DNA from: Eurosta solidaginis
Lineage: Eukaryota; Arthropoda; Insecta; Diptera; Tephritidae
DNA length: 64,000 nucleotides
Direction: 5' to 3'
Assembly: GCF_040869045.1 (NCBI RefSeq)
Contig: NC_090322.1
Coordinates: 180,543,477-180,607,476, forward strand
The notes under the pieces are model-generated. The model ran no database searches, was not told where the DNA came from, and saw nothing but the letters and a program-made list of their open reading frames with translations. Below are positions 39,968 through 50,837 of this stretch, in pieces (the stretch's first letter is position 1; each line of letters starts with the position of its first letter). Both the position numbers and the translations under genes were made by a program.

Positions 39968-42900
39968 AATCCCGTAAGGGTCATATCGAGACCCTCCGGG
40001 ATCATTTCTGGATGGTTTTCGGGATCGGTCCGGGATTACGCCGGGGTAATTTCGGGACTATTTCGGGATCATTTTGGGACCCTTCCGGGATCATTTCTGT
40101 ATAGTTTTCGGGATCCGTCCGGGATCCCGTCGGGGTTATTTTGGGACATTTTCGGGACTATTCCGGAATCATTTCGGGACTATTTCGCGATCATTTGGGG
40201 ACCCTTTCGGCATCATTTCTGGATGGTTTTCGGGATCCGTCCGGGATCCCGTCTGGGTACTTTCGGGATCATTTGCGTACCTTCGAGAGATAAATTCTTG
40301 ATGGTTTCCGGGATCATTACGGGACTTTTTCGGGGTCAGTTTGGGTCCTTTCCGTAATCATTCCTGGATGGTTTTAGGGATCCGTCCGGGATCCCGTCGG
40401 CGTCATTTTGGGACTTTTGCGGGATCATTTGGTGTCTCTTCCGGCATCATTTCTGGATGGTTTACGGGATCCGCCCGGATCCCGTCGGCGTCATTTTGGG
40501 ACTTTTGCGGGATCATTTGGGGTCTCTTCCGGCATCATTTCTGGATGGTTTACGGGATCCGTCCGGGATCCTGTCGGGGTCATTTTGGGACTTTTGCGGG
40601 ATCATTTGGGGTCTCTTCCGGCATCATTTGTGGATGGTTTACGGGATCCGTCCGGGATCCTGTCGGGGTCATTTTGGTACTTTTGCGGGATCATTTGGGG
40701 TCTCTTCCGGCATCATTTCTGGATAGTTTACGGGATCCGTCCGGGATCCCGTCGGCGTCATTTTGGGACTTTTGCGGGATCATTTGGGGTCTCTTCCGGC
40801 ATCATTTGTGGATGGTTTACGGGATCCGTCCGGGATCCTGTCGGGGTCATTTTGGAACTTTTGCGGGATCATTTGGGGTCTCTTCCGGCATCATTTCTGG
40901 ATGGTTTACGGGATCCGTCCGGGATCCTGTCGCGGTCATTTTGGGACTTTTGAGGGATCATTTGGGGTCTCTTCCGGCATCATTTCTGGATGGTTTACGG
41001 GATCCGTCCGGGACCCTGTCGGGGTCATTTTGGGACTTTAGCGGGATCATTTGGGGTCTCCTCCGGCATCATTTCTGGATGGTTTACGGGATCCGTCCGG
41101 GATCCTGTCGGGGTCATTTTGGGACTTTTGCGGGATCATTTGGGGTCTCTTCCAGCATCATTTCTGGATGGTTTTCGGGATCCGTCCGGGATCCTGTCGG
41201 GGTCATTTTGAGACTTTTGCGGGATCATTTGGGGTCTCCTCCGGCATCATTTCTGGATGGCTTACGGGATCCGTCCGGGATCCTGTCGGGGTCATTTTGG
41301 GACTTTTGCGGGATCATTTGGGGTCTCTTCCGGCATCATTTATGGATGGTTTACGGGATCCGTCCGGGATCCTGTCGCGGTCATTTTGGGACTTTTGCGG
41401 GATCATTTGGGGTCTCTTCCGGCATCATTTCTGGATGGTATACGGGATCCGTCCGGGATCCTGTCGGGGTCATTTTGGGACTTTTGCGGGATCATTTGGG
41501 GTCTCTTCCGGCATCATTTCTGGATGGTTTACGGGATCCGTCCGGGACCCTGTCGGGGTCATTTTGGGACTTTAGCGGGATCATTTGGGGTCTCCTCCGG
41601 CATCATTTCTGGATGGTTTACGGGATCCGTCCGGGATCCTGTCGGGGTCATTTTGGGACTTTTGCGGGATCATTTGGGGTCTCTTCCGGCATCATTTCTG
41701 GATGCTTTAGGGGATCCGTCCGGGATCCTGTCGCGGTCATTTTGGGACTTTTGCGGGATCATTTGGGCTCTCTTCCGGCATCATTTCTGGATGGTTTACG
41801 GGATCCGTCCGGGATTCTGTCGGGGTCATTTTGGGACTTTTGCGGGATCATTTGGGGTCTCTTCCAGCATCATTTCTGGATGGTTTTCGGGATCCGACCG
41901 GGATCCTGTCGGGGTCATTTTGAGACTTTTGCGGGATCATTTGGGGTCTCTTCCGGCATCATTTCTGGATGGTATACGGGATCCGTCCGGGATCCTGTCG
42001 GGGTCATTTTGGGACTTTTGCGGGATCATTTGGGGTCTCTTCCGGCATCATTTCTGGATGGTTTACGGGATCCGTCCGGGACCCTGTCGGGGTCATTTTG
42101 GGACTTTAGCGGGATCATTTGGGGTCTCCTCCGGCATCATTTCTGGATGGTTTACGGGATCCGTCCGGGATCCTGTCGGGGTCATTTTGGGACTTTTGCG
42201 GGATCATTTGGGGTCTCTTCCGGCATCATTTCTGGATGCTTTAGGGGATCCGTCCGGGATCCTGTCGCGGTCATTTTGGGACTTTTGCGGGATCATTTGG
42301 GCTCTCTTCCGGCATCATTTCTGGATGGTTTACGGGATCCGTCCGGGATTCTGTCGGGGTCATTTTGGGACTTTTGCGGGATCATTTGGGGTCTCTTCCA
42401 GCATCATTTCTGGATGGTTTTCGGGATCCGACCGGGATCCTGTCGGGGTCATTTTGAGACTTTTGCGGGATCATTTGGCGTCTCCTCCGGCATCATTTCT
42501 GGATGGTTTACGGGATCCGTCCGGGATCCCGTCGGCGTCATTTTGGGACTTTTGCGGTATCATTTGGGGTCTCTTCCGGCATCATTTCTGGATAGTTTAC
42601 GGGATCCGTCCGGGATCCTGTCGGGGTAATTTTGGGACTTTTGCGGGATTATTTGGGGTCTCTTCCAGCATCATTTCTGGATGGTTTTCGGGATCCGTCC
42701 GGGATCCTGTCGGGGTCATTTTGAGACTTTTGCGGGATCATTTGGGGTCTCCTCCGGCATCATTTCTGGATGGTTTACGGGATCCGTCCGGGATCCTGTC
42801 GGGGTCATTTTGGGACTTTTGCGTGATCATTTGGGGTCTCTTCCGGCATCATTTCTGGATGGTTTACGGGATCCGTCCGGGATCCTGTCGCGGTCATTTT

Positions 42901-45014
42901 GGGACTTTTGCGGGATCATTTGGGGTTTCTTCCGGCATCATTTCTGGATGGTTTACGGGATCCGTCCGGGATCCTGTCGGGGTCATTTTGGGACTTTTGC
43001 GGGATCATTTGGGGTCTCTTCCGGCATCATTTCTGGATGGTTTACGGGATCCGTCCGGGACCCTGTCGGGGTCATTTTGGGACTTTAGCGGGATCATTTG
43101 AGGTCTCCTCCGGCATCATTTCTGGATGGTTTACGGGATCCGTCCGGGATCCTGTCGGGGTCATTTTGGGACTTTTGCGGGATCATTTGGGGTCTCTCCC
43201 GGCATCATTTCTGGATGGTTTTCGGGATCCGTCCGGGATCCTGTCGGGGTCATTTTGGGACTTTTGCGGGATCATTTGGGGTCTCTTCCGACATCATTTC
43301 TGGATGGTTTACGGGATCCGTCCGGGATCCTGTCGGGGTCATTTTGGGACTTTTGGGGGATCATTTGAGGTCTCTTCCGGCATCATTTCTGGATGGTTTA
43401 GGGATCCGTCCGGGACCCTGTCGGGGTCATTTTGGGTCTTTAGCGGGATCATTTGGGGTCTCCTCCGGCATCATTTCTGGATGGTTTTCGGGATCAGTCC
43501 GGGATCCCGTCGATGTCATTTCTGGACTATTTCGGCATCATTTGGGGTACCTTCCGGTATCAATTCTAGATGGTTTTCGGGATCCGTCCGGGATCCCGTC
43601 GGAGTCATTTCGGAATTTTTTCTCGACTAATACAGGATCATTTAGGGACCTTATCGGCATCATTTCTGGATGGTTTTCGGAATCCGTCCGCGATCCCGTC
43701 AGGGTCATTTCGGGACTATTTCGGGATAATTTGGGTACCTGCCGGCATCATTTCTGGATGGTTTTCGGTATCCGTCCGGGATCCCGTCGGTGTCATTTCG
43801 GGACCATTTGGGGTCCATTCCGGCATCATTTCTGGATGGTTTTCGGGATCCGTCCGGGATCCTGTCGGGGTCATTTTGGGACTTTTGCGGGATCATTTGG
43901 GGTCTCTTCCGGCATCTTTTCTGGATGGTTTTCGGGATCCGTCCGGGATCCTGTCGGGGTCATTTTGGGACTTTTGCGGGATCATTTGGGGTCTCTTCCG
44001 GCATCATTTCTGGATGGTTTACAGGATCCGTCCGGGATCCTGTCGGGGTCATTTTGGGCCTTTTGCGGGATCGTTTGGGTTCTCTTCCGGCATCATTTCT
44101 GGATGGTTTACGGGATCCGTCCGGGATCCTGTCGGGGTCATTTTGGGACTTTTGCGGGATCGTTTGGGTTCTCTTCCGGCATCATTTCTGGATGGTTTAC
44201 GGGATCCGTCCGGGATCCTGTCGGGGTCATTTTGGGACTTTTGCGGGATCATTTGGGGTCTCTCCCGGCATCATTTCTGGATGGTTTTCGGGATCCATCC
44301 CGGATCCTGTCGGGGTCATTTTGGGACTTTTGCGAGATCATTTGGGGTCTCTTCCGGCATCATTTCTGGATGGTTTACGGGATCCGTCCGGGACCCTGTC
44401 GGGGTCATTTTGGGACTTTAGCGGGATCATTTGGGGTCTCCTCCGGCATCATTTCTGGATGGTTTTCGGGATCCGTCCGGGATCCTGTCGGGATCATTTT
44501 GGGACCTTTGCGGGATCATTTGGGGTCTCTTCCGGCATCGTTTCCAGATGGTTTTCGGGATCCATCCGGGATCCCGTCGGAGTCATTTCGGAACTTTTTC
44601 TCGACTAATACAGGATCATTTGGGAACCTTTCCGGCATCATTTCTGGATAGTTTCCGGGATCCGTCGGGAATCCCGTCAGGATCATTTCGGAACTATAAG
44701 GGAATCATTTCATTTTTCATCTTTCTTTAAGGGGATCATTTCACCTTCCAGCATCATTTCTGTATACTTTTGGGGATCCGCCCGCGATCCCGACGGGGTA
44801 ATTTCTGGCCTATTTCGGGATCATTTTGGATGGTTTTCGGGATCCGTCCGGGATCCCGTCAGGGTCATTTCGGGACTTTTCGTGACTACTTCGGGATTAT
44901 TTTGGGACCCTTCCGGCATCATTTCTGGATAGTTTTCGAGATTTGTCCAGGATCCCGTCGGCATCATTTCGTGACTATTTGGGGTCATTTAGGGACACTT
45001 CCGGGATCATTTTT
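39968..45014 (+). repeat. 89-bp minisatellite array of copy P5
   Basis: About 5 kb. From about 40390 to 43480 nearly every unit is one type, marked by GGATCCTGTCGGGGTCATTT and CTTTTGCGGGATC, unlike the mixed order in other copies. A second block of the same type spans about 43850-44530. The 89-bp period gives a translated repeat of 89 residues every 267 bases. A short non-satellite patch lies at about 44705-44735. Confidence 0.95.
41431..42498 (+). repeat. Tandem duplication of a 534-bp six-unit block
   Basis: Two copies, 41431-41964 and 41965-42498. Three rare markers repeat exactly 534 bp apart: GGTATACGGG (41431/41965), GATGCTTTAGGGG (41701/42235), and GGGATTCTGTC (about 41811/42345). 534 is six times 89. 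Confidence 0.93.
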
Positions 45015-45390
45015 GGTCTCTTCGAAACCGGTAATTCAGCACACATGGCCGTGGATTTACGGCAAATTATTCGTAATTAAAATTCGGTATGTTTTATCTT
45101 TAATATATCACAGCTTTTTCGTTCTATTTTTAAATGAATCCTGTAACGAACTATTACAACTATAATTAAAATGTTTGTAATATTTTAACCAACTAAATAC
45201 CCGAAAAAGCAACACTGCTTTCATTTAAAAACTTCTTTTTGGTTTTAGCTAATTGTAGTTTCACTCCTTTGTTCTATGAGTAGTAATTCTTTCACCCCTG
45301 TCATATCAATTAATTTAACTTAGAAACAAAATGTATTTTTTTTTAATTCGAAAAAAGTGTATTGTACTATTCATGTAAGCGTGCCCATCA
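45015..45390. other. Non-satellite segment inside copy P5
   Basis: AT-rich DNA of about 375 bp found in no other copy, replacing the end of the array. It starts after TTTTGGTCTC and ends before the CATCAGCTCAGTTAG remnant of the normal tail. I recognise no gene or terminal repeat in it. Confidence 0.7.
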
Positions 45391-45538
45391 GCTCAGTTAG
45401 TTCTTTTTTTTTACTGTATTAAAAAATAAAATACATTGACAGAAAAATTTTTAAACAGACAACTTGATAAGCAGGCTAACGTGAATAGCACATATATTTT
45501 ATTTTCTCCTTGCGGACGGGGCCGCGGGTAAAGGCTAA

Positions 45539-48500
45539 TCTAATATATATTATAAATGGGAAAGTTTGGATGTTAAGATGTTTGGATGTTTGGATGTTTA
45601 GATGTTTGGATGTTTGGATGTTTGGATGTTTGTCCAGACGTTTGTCTTTGTGACTCAATAACGCAAGAACGGTTGGACCGATTTGGATGAAATTTTGCAC
45701 ACATATAGCCAATAGTCTAGAAGGATCTACTAGCTATATATTTTTCAAAAGGGGCGTGGTCCCCGCCCCCTAGGAACAGTTATAATTTAATTATTATATT
45801 TTTTCGTCTTTGCGACTGAATAACGCCAGAATGGCTACACGGATTTTGATGAAATTTGGGACACAGACAGTAGTCTACTAGCGAAATTTTTTTCGAACAT
45901 GGAAAGAGGGGTGGGGGTCCCACGACCCCTTCGAGAAATTATTTTTCATAATTTTTACACATTATAACTTTACGTATACTGGCCTTCACCAATATCACAG
46001 ACTCGAGGGGTCAAATAAGTCGAGGGCTTACAAAGTAAGCAGTGCCACCCTCCGCCCGCCCCCCTTTATCTCCCCCTCTGTTGTAAAATCCATAAATTGT
46101 TATAACTCAATCTAAATTTTCTCCTAAATCAATAGTTTTTGGTATCTGGTACATACAGAACGAGATATAGACAATTTTGGAGGAACGATCAGTGGTCCTC
46201 TCCTCTACTCCCGCCATCCGCCCTCCATCAATTGTTTTTATTAGCACGCTTTTATTAGCTTTACCTGTATGTTTCTATCTAACTTTTTATTCGCTCCAAT
46301 GCGCCTGCTGCCTTATTAACATGGTTTTATAATTAGCTTCACCTTATTTGTAATCCCGTAAGGGTCATATCGAGACCCTTCCGGGATCATTTCTGGATGG
46401 TTTTCGGGATCGGTCCGGGATTACGCCGGGGTAATTTCGGGACTTTTTCGGGACTATTTCGGGATCATTTTGGGACCCTTCCGGGATCATTTCTGTATAG
46501 TTTACGGGATCCGTCCGGGATCCCGTCGGGGTTATTTTGGAACATTTTCGGGACTATTCCGGAATCATTTCGGGACTATTTCGCGATCATTTGAGGACCC
46601 TTCCGGCATCATTTCTGGATGGTTTTTGGGATCCGTGCGGGATCTCGTCGGGGTCATATCATCATTTGGGGACTTTTGCGGGATCATTTTGGGGCTCATC
46701 CGGCACCATTTCTGTATGGTTTTCGGGATCCGTTCGGGATCCCGTCGGGGTCATTTCGGGACTTTTTCGCGACTAATACGGGATCATTTGGGAACCCTTT
46801 CGGCATCATTTCTGGATGGTTTTCGGGATCCGTCCGGGATCCCGTCGGGGTCATTTCGGGACTTTTTCGCGACTAATACGGGATCATTTGGGAAGCCTTT
46901 CGGCATCATTTCTGGATGGTTTTCGGGATCCGTCCGGGATCCCATTAGGGTAATTTCGGGACTATTAGGGGATCATTTGGGAACCTTTCCGGCATCATTT
47001 CTGGATAATTTTCGGGATCCGTCCGGGATGCCAACGAGGTCATTTCGGGACTATTTCGGGATCATTTGGGATACCTACCGGCATCATTTCTGGATGGTTT
47101 TTGGGATTCGTCCGGGATCCCGTCGTGGTCCTTTCGGGACTTTTTTTCGACTAATACGGGATCATTTGCGGACCCTTTCGGCATCATTTCTGGATAGTTG
47201 TCGGGATCCCGTCACGGTCATTTCGGGACTATTAGGGGATCATTTGAGGACCTTTCCGGCATCATTTTTGTATTGTTTTCGGAATCCTTTCGGGATCCCG
47301 TCAGGGTCATTTTGGGACTTTTTTGGGGCTAATACGGGATCATTTGGGGATCCTCTAGGGGTCGTTTCGTGACTTTTTCTGTTTTATTTCGGGATAATTT
47401 GGGGACCCTTCCGGCATAATTTCTTGATGGTTTGCCGGATCCATCAGGGTCATTTCGGGACCATTTTGGGATCATTTGGGGACCTTTCCGAGATCATTTC
47501 TGGATCCGTCCGGGATGCCGTAGGAGCCATTTCGGGATTTTTTGTTACTTTTCCGGGATAGTTTTTGGACCCTTCCGGGATCATTTCTGGATCTGTGCGG
47601 GATCCCATCTGGGTCATTTCCGGACTATTTCGGGATCATTTTGGGATCCTTCCGGAATCATTTCTGTATGGTTTTCGCGATCCGTCGTTGATTCCCTCGG
47701 AGCCATTTCGGAACCTTTTCTGGAGTATGTCGGGGTCATTTGGGGACTTTTTCGGGATCATTTGGGGCTCTTCCGGCATCATTTCTGGATGGTTTTCGGG
47801 ATCCGTGCGGGATCTCGTCGGGGTAATTTGGGGACTTTTTCGGGATCATTTGGGGGCTCTTCCGGCATCATTTCTGGATGGTTTTCGGGATCCGTCCGGG
47901 ATATCGTCGGGGTCATTTGGGGACTCTTTCGGGATCATTTGGGGGCTCTTCCGGCATCATTTCTGGATGGTTTTCGGGATCCGTCCGGGATATCGTCGGG
48001 GTCATTTGGGGACTTTTTCGGGATCATTTGGGGGCTCTTCCGGCATCATTTCTGGATGGTTTTCGGGATCCGTCCGGGATATCGTCGGGGTCATTTGGGG
48101 ACTTTTTCGGGATCATTTTGGGGGCTCTTCCGGCATCATTTCTGGATGGTTTTCAGGATTCGTCCGGGAACCCGTCAGGGTAATTTCTGAACTTTTCCGA
48201 GACTATTTCGGGATAATTTTGGGACCTTCCCAAGATCATTTCTGGATGGATTTTGGGATCAGTCCGGGATGCCGTCAGGGTCATTTTGGTATTAGGTGAT
48301 CATTTGAGGACCTTTCCGGCATCACTTCTGGATGGTTTTCGGTATCCGATCAGGATCCCCTCGGAATCATTACGGGAATTTTTCGGGATCATTTGGGGTC
48401 CCTCCCAAGATCATTTCTGGATGGATTTCGGGATGTGTCCGGGATCCCGTCAGGGTCATTTAGGGGTGCGTTCGAGATCCCGTCAGGGTCATTTCGGGAC

Positions 48501-49632
48501 TTCTTCGGGACTATATCGGGATCATTTCTGGATGGTTTATCGGATCCGTCCATAACCCCTTAAGGGTCATTTCGGGACTATTAGGTGATCATTTGAGGAC
48601 CTTTCCGGCATCACTTCTGGATGATTTCGATATCCGTTCGGGATCCCGTCGGAATCAAAGCGGGACTTTTACGGAATCATTTGGGATTCCTTCCAGCATC
48701 ATTTCTGGATGGTTTTCGGGATTTGTCCCGGATCCCGTCGGGGTTATTTCGGGACCTTTTCGTGGCTAATACGGGATCATTTGGGGATCCTCTAGGGGTC
48801 GTTTCGTGACTTTTTCTGTATTATTTCGGGATCATTTTGGGACCCTTTCGGCATAATTTCTTGATGGTTTGCCGGATCCTTCAGGGTCATTTCGGGACCA
48901 TTTTGGGATCATTTGGGGACCCTTCCGAGATCATTTCTGGATCCGTCCGGGATGCCGTAGGAGCCATTTCGGGATTTTTTGTTACTTTTCCGGGATAGTT
49001 TTTGCACCCTTCCGGGATAATTTCTGGATCTGTGCGGGATCCCATCTGGGTCAATTCCGGACTATTTCGGGATCATTTTGGAATCCTTCCGGAATCATTT
49101 CTGTATGGTTTTCGCGATCCATCGTGGATCACCTCGGAGCCATTTCGGAACTTTTTCTGGAGTTAGTCCGGATAATTTAGGGACCCTTCCTGGATATTTT
49201 CTGTATGGTTTTTGAGATCCGCCCGGGAGCCCGTCAGGGTCATTTCGGAACCTTTTCGGGATCATTTTGAACACCTTCAGGGATCATTTCTGTGTGGTTC
49301 TCTGGATACGTCTAGAATCGTGTCGCTCTCATTTCGGGTTTTTTTGGGACTATTCGGGGAACTTTTGGAGACCCTTTCGGGGCATTTCTGGATGGTTTTC
49401 GGGATCCGTCCGCGATAGCGTTGGGGTCATTTCGTAGCTTTTTCTGGATAATTTCGGGATCATTTGGGATCCTATCAGGTTATCAGCTCATTTAGTTCTT
49501 TTTTTTACTCAATTACAAAAATAAAATGCATTAGACAGAAAACAAAATTTTAAACAGATAATAAGCAGGCTAACGCGAATAGCCCATATATTTAAAATTT
49601 TCCTTGCGGACGGGGCCGCGGGTAAAGGCTAG
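45539..49632 (+). mobile_element. Helitron-like copy P6, near-twin of M4
   Basis: Complete copy of 4094 bp. It starts TCTAATATATATTATAAA directly after the CTAA of P5 and ends CTAG at 49629-49632 with a B-subtype tail. Private variants shared with M4 (for example translated SRSFEDPSG and GWFLGSVRD, and GIKAGLLRNHL) show that the two derive from one copy now present in opposite orientations. Confidence 0.74.
46352..49478 (+). repeat. 89-bp minisatellite array of copy P6
   Basis: About 3.1 kb of 89-bp units. Near 46655-46665 the repeat CATATCATCATTTGGGG marks a deletion breakpoint absent from M4. Confidence 0.95.
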
Positions 49633-50031
49633 TATATTATAAATGGGAAAGTTTGGATGTGAAGATGTTTGGATGTTTGTCCAGACGTTTGTCTTTGTGA
49701 CTCAATCACGCAAGAACGGCTGGACCGATTTGGATGAAATTTTGCACACATATAGCCAATAGTCTAGAAGGATATACTAGCTACATATTTTTCAAAAGGG
49801 GCGTGGTCCCCGCCTCCTAGGAACAGTTATAATTTAATTATTATATTTTTTCGTCTTTGCGACTGAATCACGCCAGAATGGCTACACGGATTTTGATGAA
49901 ATTTGGGACACAGACAGTAGTCTACTAGCGAAATTTTTTTCGAACGTGGAAAGAGGGGTGGGGGTCCCACGACCCCTTCGAGAAATTACTTTTTAATAAT
50001 TTTTACACATTAAAGCTTTACGTATACTGGC

Positions 50032-50450
50032 TGTTGTTGTTGTTGTTGTTGTAGCGATAAGGTTGCTCCCCGAAGGCTTTGGGGAGGGTTATCGATGTGA
50101 TGGTCCTTTGCCGGATAAAGATCCGGTACGCTCCGGTACCACGGCACCATTAAGGTGCTAGCCCGACCATCTCGGGAACGATTTATGTGGCCACATTAAA
50201 CCTTCAGGCCATTCCCCCCTCCCACCCACAAATTCCATGAGGAGCTTGTGGTCGCCAGAGCCTCGTCTGTTAGTGAAACAGGATTCGCCGCGGATAGGTG
50301 AGGTTGACAATTGGGATCGGAGGAGCTATATATTGCGCTGGCAACCTGAAGGGTTGCGTTACACAACCCCTTGAATCTGGTATTTTGGTCGCCTCTTATG
50401 ACAGGCATACCTACCGCGGGTATATTCTGATCCCCTAACCCGCTGGGGCG
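50032..50450 (-). mobile_element. SINE-like non-LTR retroelement with target-site duplication
   Basis: On the minus strand it begins near CCCCAGCGGGTTAGGGG, continues through GTATGCCTGTCATAAGAGGC, and ends with a (CAA)n tail (TGT repeats at 50032-50050 on the plus strand). The flanks ACGTATACTGGC (50020-50031) and ACGTATACTTGGC (50451-50463) are a 12-bp target duplication with one extra T. Other copies show that the uninterrupted site is ACGTATACTGGCC. From memory it is a common tephritid and invertebrate short retroelement. No coding region is visible. Confidence 0.8.
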
Positions 50451-50527
50451 ACGTATACTTGGCCTTCACCAATATCACATACTCAAGGGGTCAAATAAGT
50501 CGAGGGCTTACAAAGTGAGCAGGGACA

Positions 50528-50555
50528 CCCCCCCCCCCCCCCCCCCCCCCCCCCC
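50528..50555. repeat. 28-base poly-C tract
   Basis: Uninterrupted C run in the leader of P7, at the position where other copies have GCCCGCCCCCC (5-14 C). Length may be partly a sequencing or assembly effect. Confidence 0.9.
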
Positions 50556-50837
50556 TTTATCAACGCTCTGGTGTAAAATCTATAAATTTTTATAACTCAA
50601 TATAAATTTTCTCCTACATCAAGAGTTTTTGGTATCTGGCACATACAGATCGAGATCTAGACAATTTTGGAAAAAAGAGCAGCGGTCCTTCTCCTCCCGC
50701 CATCAGCCCTCCTTCAATTGTTTTTATTAGCACGCTTTTATTAGCTTTACCTGTATGTTTCTTTGTAACTCTTCATTCGCTCCAACGCGCCTGCTGCCTT
50801 TTTAAAAATGGTTCTACAATTAGATTCGCCTTATTTG

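Larger units (their letters stand above)
39180..45538 (+). mobile_element. Helitron-like copy P5, expanded and rearranged
   Basis: Longest copy (6359 bp). It ends CTAA at 45535-45538, still CTRR. Its array is a recently expanded, homogeneous version of the 89-bp repeat. The array's normal 3' part (the blocks encoding GCRRSHFGIF-type units) is missing and is replaced by non-repetitive DNA at about 45015-45390. The tail is diverged from both subtypes. Confidence 0.7.

Noticed and set aside
40341..44651. Very long open frames (762, 614, 517 codons) as giant repetitive protein genes
   Set aside because: They arise because the 89-bp repeat lacks stops in all frames of one strand. Frames overlap each other, have no gene structure, and stop wherever a unit is mutated.
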